From Hirudinaria manillensis (lineage: Eukaryota; Annelida; Clitellata; Hirudinida; Hirudinidae), in contig CM067530.1 in NCBI GenBank assembly GCA_034509925.1, positions 8,279,501-8,343,500 on the forward strand: DNA of 64,000 nt. The letters are read 5' to 3'. The position numbers and the translations under genes were made by a program. Numbering within the stretch: position 1 is the stretch's first letter; every line of letters begins with the position of its first letter. Of the stretch, positions 42,863 through 53,259 are shown one piece after another. The notes under the pieces are model-generated. The model had not been told where the DNA came from. It did no database searches and saw only the letters and a list, made by a program, of their open reading frames with translations.

Positions 42863-45800
42863 GTCATTTATATAGCGCCGAACGCGTGAGCTACAGAGGC
42901 GCTGTAAAAGACTTTGCCATATCGTTTATACAGTGCGCGTCATAAAGATAGGACAGGTGCATATTTTGATGATATCATTCCAAGTAGTGAAGTTATGTAA
43001 ACCATTTTTTTATATAATATAGTAAAATACGTTACATTTACAGATTTATCAAATTTATTGTGCAAAAATAAATATTTTGTGAGAATTTAACAAAACACTG
43101 GAAATCCCCGAAATTGCACGCATCAACGAAGAACACTGTGGAGCATAAATTTTCAAATTTATTGGATTTAAACTTTTAAATTATGATTTATATGAAAGTC
43201 AATAATGAGCTTTGTCTTCTTTCTTCATAATTACTTCTTTAATTCTGTTTTTCAATGAATCCAGGAAAGGTTTTAGGCTGTCTTCGTCCAGCTCTTTCCA
43301 GGCCTTTTCCAAAGAGTCTTTCAGCTCTTGAACGCTGGATTATTGTTTGCCATTACAATATATTTTCCTGGCAAGCAATCCCCACACGTTTTTGATGGGG
43401 TACAAGTCTGGGGAGCGAGATGGCCACTTGAGAACCTCCAAATTCCTTTCCTGGTAAAAAAGTTTGGTTGATTTTGCTCTGTGTAGAGGAGCATTGTCAT
43501 GCTGGAAGATGACCCTTTCATTTCCAAATTTGTCACATAATGTGAACAAATGATGGTCCAGAGTTTCAACATATTTGGCAGAGCTTTGCTTCCCCTCTTT
43601 TATTAAATACTAATTAATTACTCTCTTATGATCGCTAAAATCAGCATTTTGACCGAAGTTTACCGGTAATTGTAAAGATAGAGAGAGAAATCTTGTGATT
43701 CTAGTACCTGTCCTATCTTTATGACGCGCACTGTAGTGCAGAAATATTGTAGGTGCTTCCACGATGTTCTGTTGAGGATTTTCATCCTGAGGTCAGATGG
43801 AATTATCCTTTATTCATTGAGAACCGGTGCCTAAGTATTGTATTAAGACCAGTTCCAGTTTTCTCATTCCATTTGCTAAAGTATCCCATAAAAATGACTT
43901 TGCTTTCCAGCTGGACAATGCCCCCATTTACACCTCAATGGAAGCAATGCCATTTGTCCAGGAGGAAAAGGTGAACTCTATAAAATGACCAGAGTGTCCT
44001 CCTGATTTAAATCCTATAGAAAACGTTTGGTTTTCAAGACTAGGAAGGAAATGGAAAACAATATTCAACAACTATGGAGTTAAAAGAGATGATAATTGAA
44101 TCAAGGAAAAGGCTAGTAGAGGTATGCCTTGAAAAAATAGTGGCGTTTAATAAAATTAAAAAGCATTGAAATAATAGAAAAGAATAGACAATGCATTATA
44201 TCGACACTAATTTTGAATTAATAAAATCTTTAGAACACCTATTATCATCTTTTCATTTCAGGCAACTAAAAGATGTGACGAATAATTACTTTTCAAAAAA
44301 TAGATTTTGGAACATATCTCCAAAAGCTATTGTCAGAATGAAGAATAAATTTTCATATTAATTACAATGTTTGTATCAAATAACTTATCCGAATTTAGGT
44401 TTAGTAAAAGAATTTTGTCAAATGTTATCGCGAAAGATCATCTCCCGCTTTATGATATGGCGACCACTTCGTTTATGTAGTGGTCAGAAAGATCTTGATC
44501 TGCTTCATATCCAAATTTACATAGGTCTACCAAAACTCCCTCTACAGTATCCAGCACAGTAATAATGGATATCACAATTTGTTCTATAAACAATTTTTGC
44601 TATAAACATAAACTCATCTTATTTGCAATACTTACAATCTGCTCATTATTCACATCTTTAAAAAAATTTGCACAAAAATGCAGATATTTAATGATTTTAC
44701 GTGCGAAGGCAGATTTCCACAGTCGCATTGTTCTTTTGGGTCTTGAAACCCATCCCCACAACTTCCTCCGTCAACTGGACTTGCTCCGTTGTACAAGCAA
44801 TTATCGGTGCCAGTGTCATATAATCCGACAATTACTGTAATGGAGCAATCTGACCAGCCATAGCTCTTAGCAATCCTTCAGCGGATAGAGACAAAAATAT
44901 TTAAATATATCTACGTTGCCTTTAATTATGTTACACAAAAAAAAACAAATTTAATTTTGGCGTAATTTCTTAATGAATCGATCAAATCGTAAATTATAAT
45001 AGTACGCATTATGCAAATTTCTTTTCATTTGGACTAAAGATACCTACAAATTAATTAATATTGTTGGATCCCTAGATCCAATAAATTGAAGAATAATTAA
45101 AATTATATTGCCGATTAATTAATTTAATAATTAATTAAATTTAGTGGCAATATAATTTGAGAATTAATTAATTGGTGCTATTCAGACTCTTTGGTTAGGA
45201 ACCTTGACAAATGGATTTATCTCGGAAAGCAGAGCGAGAATTAGAGAACAGCAGATTTCAAGACTTAGACGTTTGAAGCATCGTGCATCTTCCAAGCCAT
45301 CTGACAACTTTCAATAAACCTGACCTTCTATAATTAGTTTGAGGACCCCGGGTTATTACATTGGTGTCAGGATTGGGATTTAGAGTTAAAGGGTATCCAA
45401 GAGTAACTAAGGTAGAAGCTTGTTTAGTTGAAAAGTGAAGGATGCCGAAGTACTTGGATGAATTGTACGTGCCTCGATTGAGACAAGAATTGAGAGATCG
45501 TGGCCTGGACTGCAAAGGCACGAAAGCTGAGATACGAGAACGACTTGGGGCATGGCTGACAGAGAATGGCCATGACCCGGAGGAATACGAATTCGAGTCT
45601 CGATATAGTAAGTTGCTGAGAGAGTTAGAGGAATGTAGGAGGAGTATTATGGGCGATTTAAAAAACACAGCGGTTCCGTGTCAGGATGTCTCACTGGTTT
45701 CAGGTGAAAACTCTACCGAGAAGAGTCCTGTTGATTCTTTTGACTTCGAGTCCGAATATAGTAAGTTTCGGAGAAAGTTTGCAGAGAACTCTAGGAGGAT

Positions 45801-48800
45801 TATTAGGGGCGATTTGGAAAACACAGCGATTCCATGTCAGGATGTCTCGCTGGTTTCGGGTGAAAACTCTACCGAGAAGAGTCCGGTTGGTTCTTTTAAA
45901 TTCGAGTCCGAATATAATAAGTTTCGGAGAAAGTTTGCAGAGAACTCTAGGAGGATTATTAGGGGCGATTTGAAAGGCACGGCGGTTCCGCGTCAGGATG
46001 CCTCTTTGGTTTCTGGTTGAAACTCTACTGAGAAGAGTTCTGATGTTCCAAGTACCGTTTCTGGCAGCATTGGGATGGAGTCATTAGAAGGCACATCCAA
46101 CCACAGTGCGTGCGTGTCTCCAGAAACTCTGTGCGTGATGGCAGACTTAGAGAACTCGACGTTGGCGCCCATAGAGTTATCAGATCAGGTCGAGTCGTCA
46201 GCAGGGCCCAGAGAGCTCACGGAGGTTTTAGTGGAGCAAGTGGAAATTTCGGAGGAGCCCGTGGGTTTGCCGGTGGGTCATGTGGAGTTGTTGGTGCAGC
46301 CGGAGGAGTTACTGATGAGTCACGTGGAGTTGCCGGTGGAGCGCACGGATTTGATGGTGGAACAAGTAGAGTCTACAGAACAGCCCATGGATTTACCGAC
46401 AGAGTCTGTGAAGTTATTAGTACCGCTCGAAGAGTTACCGATGAAGGACATTGAGTTACCAGTGAAGCACACGAAGTTGATGGTGGAACAAGTAGAATCT
46501 ACAGAACTGCCCATGGATTTACCAGCGGATGTTTCGTCTCCATTGGAGATAACAGAAGGAAGTGCTCGGGATTTCGGGAGAGTGCCTAGCAAAGAAAATG
46601 GAGCGGGTGATCCTGTAGAGAGTCTGAGATCTGGCGGCATGGTGGAGCAGGAGGTTGAGCATGGAAATGGCGATGTTCCGCGGCTAAAACTTGCGGGACA
46701 CAGAAGCAGAAGGGAGGCAACAGAAATCCCAGAAGATGGCAAAGCAAATGGATCTGGGATTTGCAGCCATGAGATTGTTGGAAGATCGGATCCTATTCCT
46801 AGAGTAAAAATGAAAATGGGAATAGATGTCTGTTCGGGACGAACAGATTTAAGGAGGGGGCAGTGTTGGATCCCTAGATCCAATAAATTGAATAATAATT
46901 AAAATTATATTGCCGATTAATTAATTTAATAATTAATTAAATTTAGTGGCAATATACAGAGAACAGCAGATTTCAAGACTTAGACATTTGAAGCATCGTA
47001 CATCTTCCAAGCCATCTGACAACTTTCAATAAACCTGACCTTCTATAATTAGTTTGAGGACCCCGGGTTATTACAATATATCATATTTGAGCCGTAAAAA
47101 GTTACATTTTTGGAGATAAGTTAGCTTTTATAAGATTTATCAATGTAAGGTCATAATCTACATAAGAAAACTATACGAATAGCATTCTATTCAATAGTTT
47201 AGTAAATTGCATTTTCTAACGTTCGTGCACAAATTATATTGAATTTATCGCTTAGACAGATTGACGAGCAATTAATTAGAAGTGTTTTTTGTCGTCTCTA
47301 GATTCATAAGGCTCTGGAACACGGTATGTTATCGGAAAGCCTCAAAAACTCACATCCAAGATGTGAAGAAGGCTTTTTCGAGAAGCTTTGTGATGGTCTG
47401 AGGACTAATTTCATCATAAGAGACAAATTATTTGGAAGTTTTAAAGGAAGGACAAAAATGTCATAATTATGTTGAAACATTGGAGATGTTTCTGTTAAAC
47501 ATAGCAAATAACAATTATGGTAATTTTGTCTCGATACATGTTTCCAAATTGAAGAAAGAGTTTTTCAGGAAAAGGAAATCAAGGTCACGTTGGACGGCTT
47601 TATCACTGAACGTTAATCTAACAAATTATATCGTAACCCTTTTGCACGGCCAATGTTGGATAATTTGATGAATTCTTCAGCACTATTTATTAAATATAAA
47701 CGATATTTGGCAAAATTATATAAAACCACAACATATTTATTAATTCAGAATTTTGCTTTGATAAGTTCAAAACTTCAAAATTTCAATACTTCAAACATTA
47801 TGGGGATTTATAACATTTTTTCATGCATTTTATTACCATCTAGCCATATTTGATGTTTCTAAACATTGTCAATCATTTTTTCTGTGAAATTTTTAAATTG
47901 AATTAAATTTCTAACTGAATTTGGGTTTCCATTAAACAGGTCTCCGCTGGGCATTTGCAATTTTGATAGTTCTCGTCGTGGACATAGCCGAATGTATGAC
48001 CTATTTCATGTGCCAGAGTGGCTGGGGCAACTAAACCGGTGGGTACGTCCTTAAGCAACAAATATAACTATGATTTTGTAAATATAAAATCTTAAATGTT
48101 TTGAAATCAAAACTAATCTTTAAAAATTAATTAAACAGTTCGATATATTTCTGTATTTATAAAATTTTCTTGCCACAATAAAAGCCACAGGATTAGTCAT
48201 TCTGCACATGACGCCTTCCAGGGCCATTCCAATCGTCCTTTGAAAATCGTGCTTCCTGACGATAAGCGAAGTGAACTTGAGCATATTTATTCATACAAAT
48301 TTGTGAATTTATTGAATAATAAAATGATCTATTTTAAGAAACTAACGCCACAAGAACTGCTAAATCGTGAGAAGTCCAATCTTTTATATAAGGAATTCTG
48401 TAATCCTTCCACGAGTTTAGAAATTCATGGGGCTGATGTCTGTAGGGCACTCCAGGATTTGGTAAGACTGTCAGGCCGGTTACCATGAGAACAATATTTA
48501 TCTGGGTGAACATCTAGAGGATACGGTTTCTATTAGGTCGGTGTCAATACAGTCACTTTATGTGATAATGTTTAACGAAATATCCTACAAGGTTTGCAAT
48601 ATTTAAGATTTCTTTGCTTCTTCGTTTGGCTTCTTCTTCATTATTCTTCATCGCCAATATCTACAATTATTTATGGTTTATATTTATGTAAAATATTTTT
48701 TTTTTCAATATATGGTGTCAAATAAAATTACTATTTAAAATTTCATGCTACTGCCATCATATTTTCAGTTAATGCAGATAAAGAGCGATGCAGCAAATAA

Positions 48801-51258
48801 TATTAGGCAATACACAAAGTAAAACCAACCATTTGACTAAAAAATCAGTATAAGATTAATCAAATTGATGGATAAATCAATATGTTGAAAATATCTGAAT
48901 AAGAAATGCGTTCATTCTGTTTTTATTGAATAATTTGATTATTCATAACGTAATGAAGGATGGAAAGGTCAAATAAAATAAATGCTGCTTACGTGGCTAT
49001 GATCAACGGCCACAAAAACCTCGACGTATTTTCTGCTTGTATCGAACACATTTCTCTGACAAGTGAAAATTTTAATTCTTGTCGAAAAATAACATAAAAT
49101 TCTGTCTTTGCGTTAACATTTACGAAATCTACATTTTCATTTCATAAAATAACCTTCATTCTGTTGAATAGTTTTTTCGGATTATTCTTGGAGTCCTTAA
49201 CACCTGAAAACCAATTGTCACGCAACTGATGGAGTGACGGAAAAAATCAAATCTCTCGGAGCAAATTTTGTCATAGTCCATTTCTTGTCATTGTCAGGGC
49301 ATTATTGAGGTGGTGTTTAACAGAGGTAGCACAAATTCAAATAGATAATGAATGGTTTTAGTATATTACATTGTATACTATAGAATTTAGTGAAATTCTA
49401 AACAATCGTGGAAGTGGTTTTACTAACTTACAAGATTGGCTTTATTTCAGAATTTAGTGTATAATCAATAAAATATTCATAAAATTCGTAACAATCGTTA
49501 AACCATAAAACTATTAATCCATAAAATCGATGAAATTTTACAATTGATTCGAATTTTGTTCCAAATAAACCGAATAAAATCTATAACTTATTTTAAAAAA
49601 GATTTGATCAAATTCGCACAGGGTTAGAGATATGGATACATATAAAAATTGACCCAAAATGAGTTGCTGGTCATTTAATCGTGAGGGGCAAAGTGAAACA
49701 ATACTCCAAACATATTTGTGTCAAGTCATTTACCGCAATGGTAATGCTGTTCATTCATGTCACTCCCTTCGATATAGACGTATTCATTATCTTTTGACGG
49801 ATATAGCTCAAACGAGGAATCATTCATCATAACAGAACCTCTGTTGAACAGAAATCACTTGTTTATTTATTTGTAAACATCCTTATGGTAGGTATAATCG
49901 ATTAATTCGATTGCTGATATTTTGTTGAGATTAAAGTTTTATTAGGTTATATCAACGCATGTTGAATAAGCGAACTTCAATCCTTTGCAGAGACTGACAG
50001 CTACTTTGGAAGAGGCATGGTCGATCACGTGACCGTGGTAATAGCAAAACAAGTCGGCCTGAGCGTAAAATACGACTTTGGCTAATTTTTAACCAATAAC
50101 TTATTAGTCAATGGGATAATATACGATTGCTTGCTGATTAATTGCATAGAAAGGATATTTTAATAAATTTATTTATTTAATCATACTTTCTTGGAATTGC
50201 TGATTATGATTCCGTCTTTTGTTGTTCTAGACTCTTGGTAGTTCTTTGAAAACAACAAACTAGAACACCAAAGCAATGTTGCATTAAAAGGTGTCAGATA
50301 GCAAATCAAGATAGAAGCGAAAATGAATATGTATTTTTCCATGTTAATCTCCAATTTAAACTTACTTGCCACACTTTTCATCATATGCTATTGAATTATT
50401 TACGCTAAATCAACTAATACAATGTTTGTTTTTTTGTTTTTTGTTCAAAGCATATACAACTAGATGCATTTACATCTAAATATGGTACCCTCATGGACAA
50501 GACACGACAAAAAGACAAATCACAAGCATAAGCTTTTTATGGATTGCTCTGGATTTCCCGAGACAAGAAATAGGGTAGGGTTTGAATAGGGTCAGGTTTT
50601 TGGCCTGATCGGGTTGGTTCTAAAGACCCCAACATGTGAGTTGTCTTTTACCAACTTTATCACTTATCCAACATTCAAAAAAAACATATTTTCCAAAAAT
50701 ATCATTAGATATTATTTCCACAATTACACTGTATCTTAATCTAAGTTAAACTAATTTTCTAGATCCAACATTTCTTCTAATTCAACTATAATTATCTAAT
50801 TGTCAAAGCTGCTGCTAACGTATTCCTTTGGAGACTTAATGACATAAATCCTCCAGTGAATGCTAGTCGGACCATAAATTTCCGAGGCATGATTCTCTAA
50901 AATATTTTAATGTTTAAATAACATTACTGTTTTTATTTATTTTTTTTTTATTTGATTTATTAATGGCTTACCTTAATGCGGAGGGGACTTCCATCGTCCA
51001 AGAAATAACTGATCCGAGCTCTAGTGCGCCATGTTTTTGCTTGTGCTTCGAATATAAATGGATTTATTTCATTCTTAAATGATTACAAAATTGGAATGAG
51101 TATTTGTTTATAAAATAAATTGTGCGAGACATTTATTCAGCATTTATCACAACAGAAACAGCATTGGAAATTGAATATCACTGTTTATAATTAAAATTTA
51201 AAATACCTGATGATACTAAAGATGCTAGAACTAAAATTATCAACTTAAAATGTTTCAT
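38529..51258 (-). CDS. ADAM/reprolysin gene D, complete exon set with one lost splice donor
   Basis: All nineteen exons: 51207-51258, 50972-51039, 50820-50896, 50187-50259, 49976-50058, 49734-49840, 49154-49203, 48993-49055, 48589-48660, 48347-48513, 48174-48255, 47921-48049, 44701-44865, 40159-40251, 39466-39588, 39055-39236, 38804-38993, 38678-38743, 38529-38612. They total 1926 nt (641 aa). Features: furin-like RMKR, HEIGHTFGYVHD with CLME, disintegrin loop PSIGECD, and a hydrophobic tail. The exon 12 donor, GTAAAG in C and E, is ATTCAG here. A GTTAGA five bases on, with an AG ten bases upstream of the usual exon 13 start, would restore frame and add a few residues. Introns 12 and 13 (2.9-4.4 kb) are swollen by transposons. 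It may be functional or newly decaying. Confidence 0.78.
41228..41354 (+). mobile_element. Tc1-type transposase relic
   Basis: Plus-strand words VGASTMFWGGFSA, then IELSFFHGKPVSKYC, match the middle of a Tc1-family transposase. It ends abruptly at about 41354, where the CR1-like LINE fragment begins. Related to the relics at 43737 and 56600. Confidence 0.65.
41345..41974 (-). pseudogene. CR1-like LINE endonuclease fragment
   Basis: About 210 codons of an apurinic-type endonuclease: SLINKREELSLFL, LVETWLSNEP, RGGGVALIIKK, YYRPTGFNS and the catalytic-region motif IMGDFNLPGINW. It stops at QSPTRQADTI, where the frame runs into Tc1-like sequence. The His-containing C-terminal part and the whole RT are absent, so it is not functional. 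Confidence 0.8.
42262..42708 (-). CDS. CR1-like LINE ORF1 protein (N-terminal part)
   Basis: A 148-codon frame rich in Gln, Asn, Met and Thr at heptad-like spacing, predicted to form a coiled coil (about residues 40-110). It then has a basic stretch KERAEKAKRSKNVIVSGLPS, typical of the junction to the RNA-recognition part of CR1-type ORF1 proteins. A stop follows and later ORF1 sequence (42000-42260) is broken. ORF1 proteins of this kind bind element RNA. Probably a relic. Confidence 0.65.
   Translation of the reverse strand: MLSSVLFQIHKLAKFHDMAKSLTPDSLEVILSSVMKQANENSNLLTKQLSEHMTNAIYQMNTNMSKMLEEFSTTVQVMVSQITKTLTDALNDMTTTFMTRFETLEQSFATRAPSTDLAAIKNALWEVEKERAEKAKRSKNVIVSGLPS
42931..43733 (-). 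mobile_element. Short Tc1-type element with 28-bp terminal inverted repeats
   Basis: 803 bp, both ends starting CAGTGCGCGTCATAAAGATA and matching over 28 bp, flanked by TA as expected for Tc1/mariner insertion. It codes on the minus strand only for the C-terminal part of a Tc1 transposase (about 43340-43549: QHDNAPLHRAKS, WPSRSPDLYPIKNVWG). The first catalytic Asp region is missing. It could have been moved only by an enzyme made elsewhere. Copied with its flank into intron 13 of gene E (56108-56596), where the left end is lost. Confidence 0.85.
43737..44170 (+). mobile_element. Second Tc1-type transposase relic
   Basis: Plus-strand relic directly beside the 803-bp element. After several stops, words such as FQLDNAPIYTSMEAMPFVQEE and PECPPDLNPIENVWFSRLG give the D and D/E regions of a Tc1 transposase different from the one at 42931. 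Many stops; dead. It recurs at 56600-57033. Confidence 0.72.
45062..47075 (+). mobile_element. Non-autonomous LTR element encoding only a SAP-domain Gag-like protein
   Basis: 2014 bp in intron 12 of gene D. 5' LTR 45062-45360 (299 bp, TGTTGGATCC to TTATTACA). Directly after it, TTGGTGTCAGGATTGGG is a likely tRNA primer site. A single long frame (45442-46902) and a purine tract (about 46850-46863, AAGGAGGGGGCAG) follow, then the 3' LTR 46864-47075 with an 87-bp internal deletion. ATAT flanks both sides. The matching intron of gene E (about 57.94 kb) lacks it, confirming the ends. No protease, RT or integrase is present, so it needs enzymes from another element, resembling the TR-GAG type of non-autonomous LTR element. 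Confidence 0.85.
45442..46902 (+). pseudogene. SAP-domain Gag-like ORF with one in-frame stop
   Basis: About 486 codons in one frame, broken by a single TGA at 46018-46020. Residues 1-45 form a SAP-type DNA-binding motif (LYVPRLRQELRDRGL, KGTKAEIRERL). Next come three tandem repeats of about 45 residues, each with FESEYSKFRRKFAENSRRI-like and QDVSLVSGENSTEKSP-like words; the stop lies where the repeats predict Glu. After it come acidic repeats of the type VELPVERTDLMVEQVEST. No zinc knuckle is seen. SAP motifs occur in some retroelement Gags; the Gag role is inferred from its place between the LTRs. Confidence 0.7.
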
Positions 51259-51934
51259 TATGGCATTTTCGAAGATGTTTATGCGTAACAATAATTTTTT
51301 TAACTTATCGTATTGTTCTCTTCTATGACGTTATATTTATGGGAGCGTTTGGAGAAATAATTAATATCTTCTGATATCTAATTAAGATAATCTGCTAATG
51401 TCGACCAACTTCATTCCATGCCTTAATCTCGATCTACGTTATTTTTAACATTTAAAAATATTTTCTTAGACATGGGGCACATTGATATATTCAAACCACT
51501 CGCTCAGCGAAGGAATTCTTGTGTCTCTTAATCTTAATAGTTGTTTTATATCTGATTAAACATTAATACTAAATAAGTAATTAGGTAATAGATCAACGAT
51601 TTTTTTTTAATTGATGATTTCGCGACCAGTGAAATCGCGTGCACAAAATTACATGCACATTGGCTAAACAATTAGTACTCATATTCTCTATTCCAAAAGC
51701 ATTTGTAAATCGACATTATCACGACTTCCGATTATGGTTTTCCCAGTCTCGTTTTAAAATCATATTTTTAACCGAGCTATTGGTGTCGAGCTATTAACTG
51801 ACGCTTTTTAACCACATGAGACGCAACATCAGCAGTTTCTGACATTATTTTCATTGTGGCCGTATTTTCTTTCCCACAGTAAATTGTACAGAAGGCCTGG
51901 TGCTCCAACATCTACGTCAAAGAATTGCACTGAG

Positions 51935-52136
51935 TTAATCTTTGTCGGCCAGGTCCATCATGAGCTCAGAACACTTATCTTTCTTGAATATGCTGCTCTG
52001 TTGCATTCTGTCTTCCCAGAAGAGTTTTAATTGCCACAATTTTGTTTTACCGCATCCTATTGCTGCCACTGTCCGCTTTCTTGAGATAGCCCGTTCGGAA
52101 TGCTGCATCACTTCCATGTCGGTCAATCATTCATAT
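51935..52136. repeat. Unclassified dispersed repeat R, inverted copy 4
   Basis: Inverted relative to 1985-2340. A 63-codon minus-strand frame remains open here (with ISRKRTVAA and LWQLKLFWEDR) but is broken in other copies. Interrupted at its right end by the LTR at 52137. Confidence 0.5.
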
Positions 52137-52435
52137 TGTAATAACCCGGGGTCCTCAAACTAATTATAGAAGGTCAGGTTTATTGAAAGTGTTCGGATGG
52201 CTTGGAAGATGTACAATGCTCAAATGTCTAAGTCTTAAAATCTGCTGTTTCTCTAACTTTCGCTCTCCTTTTCGAGATAAATCTATTTGTCTAGCTTCAT
52301 AACCAAAGACTCTGAATAGTACCCATTAATTAATTCTCAAATTATATTGCCACTCAATTTAATTAATTACTAAATTAATTAATCAGCAATATAATTTTAA
52401 TTATTCTTCAATTATCTGGATCCAGGGATCCAACA
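52137..52435 (-). mobile_element. Solo LTR of the SAP-Gag family between D and E
   Basis: 299 bp, TGTAATAACCC to GGATCCAACA, flanked by ATAT. The paralogous site at about 37670 reads CATTCATATTCTTAAG without the insert, giving a clean empty site and a 4-bp target duplication. Confidence 0.87.
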
Positions 52436-53259
52436 ATATTATTAAGATCCCAGCTAACACATCCCTGTGAGGTCCGTACGGTCATAAGCATGGGCGCGGG
52501 TTTTTTTACCGGGGGTTATGTGTCCCTTGCTGGCTGCCCGGCTAATATAACCTGGGTTGTCCGGTGAAATCCCGAACTTCAGTCGCAGGTTACCCAGCCT
52601 ATTACCAACCATTACACACGGTGCCCAGCTCTATCCCATTAATAACGGACCTACCCCACCAACCCGATGCTCATTTTTTTGTTCCGACAATCATTCTCCG
52701 GCATCTGCAAAATAGGATACCAAATGTGACGCGATGTTTAACTCTGACAATCGTAATTCACTTTTTTTGGGTTTTTTTTCTTTTAGTTTTTAACAGACGA
52801 TCTATAAAAAGTGTCATGCGTCGAAAGAGTGCAACCTTTCTAATATTGTACATTTTGCTTACAAATTTTAGTGGGTTTGAAACATCAGGACTTCTTTCAA
52901 ATCCTTTATCGGAGGATGAAATCCAAATCTTGCTTCCGATGGCAATGCTTCTTTGTCCTCCAGTCTATTATTGATTATTTTCAAACAGCAAAACATTAGC
53001 CACACCAAAATATTTCTTCTGATCGACAAAATAATGTGCATAACTCTTTTTTATAGGTTTGACAATTCTAGAAGTTATCAATTAACACGAATTAAGGATA
53101 ACAAAATTTGATTTTATGGTCTGAAATGATTAAACGAAAAACTGTGAAAATACCAAGTTCCTCGATATAAGTCATAGATAAAGATATTGAAATTTATGGA
53201 GAGATGTTGTGGTCTGCTGGACCTTGACAATGTCCAATGTAAATAGAGATCATTTGAAA

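Larger units (their letters stand above)
41345..42905 (-). mobile_element. CR1-like LINE, 5' fragment
   Basis: Minus-strand non-LTR element with ORF1 at 42262-42708 and the start of ORF2 (endonuclease) at 41345-41974. Reverse transcriptase and 3' end are missing. At its upstream end is an (AAT)n tract (42830-42862) followed by a sequence typical of LINE 3' regions (TTTATATAGCGCC), perhaps the tail of a second insertion. It lies in intron 13 of gene D. Confidence 0.75.
51259..53259. other. Intergenic stretch between genes D and E
   Basis: Holds the 5' flank of gene D, an inverted repeat R (51935-52136), an LTR (52137-52435), the GC-richer block shared with 37.7 kb (52440-52640) and 3' flanking sequence of gene E shared with the other array units. 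The 136-codon plus-strand frame at 52564-52974 is not kept in the sister copies (for example stops at 37.9-38.2 kb), so I do not call it. Confidence 0.5.

Noticed and set aside
46320-46883. A 187-codon minus-strand frame inside the SAP-Gag element
   Set aside because: Shadow of the repetitive acidic coding region on the plus strand; low-complexity Ser/Thr content with no motif.
47280-47660. Possible transposase relic in intron 12 of gene D (also about 58.1-58.5 kb)
   Set aside because: Some codon-like words (LFGSFKGRTKMS) but many stops in every frame and no motif I can assign to a family; could simply be intron shared by D and E.
52564-52974. A 136-codon plus-strand frame with a hydrophobic middle
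   Set aside because: Stops interrupt the same region at 7.3-7.66, 30.0-30.35 and 37.9-38.25 kb, so it is not conserved as coding sequence.
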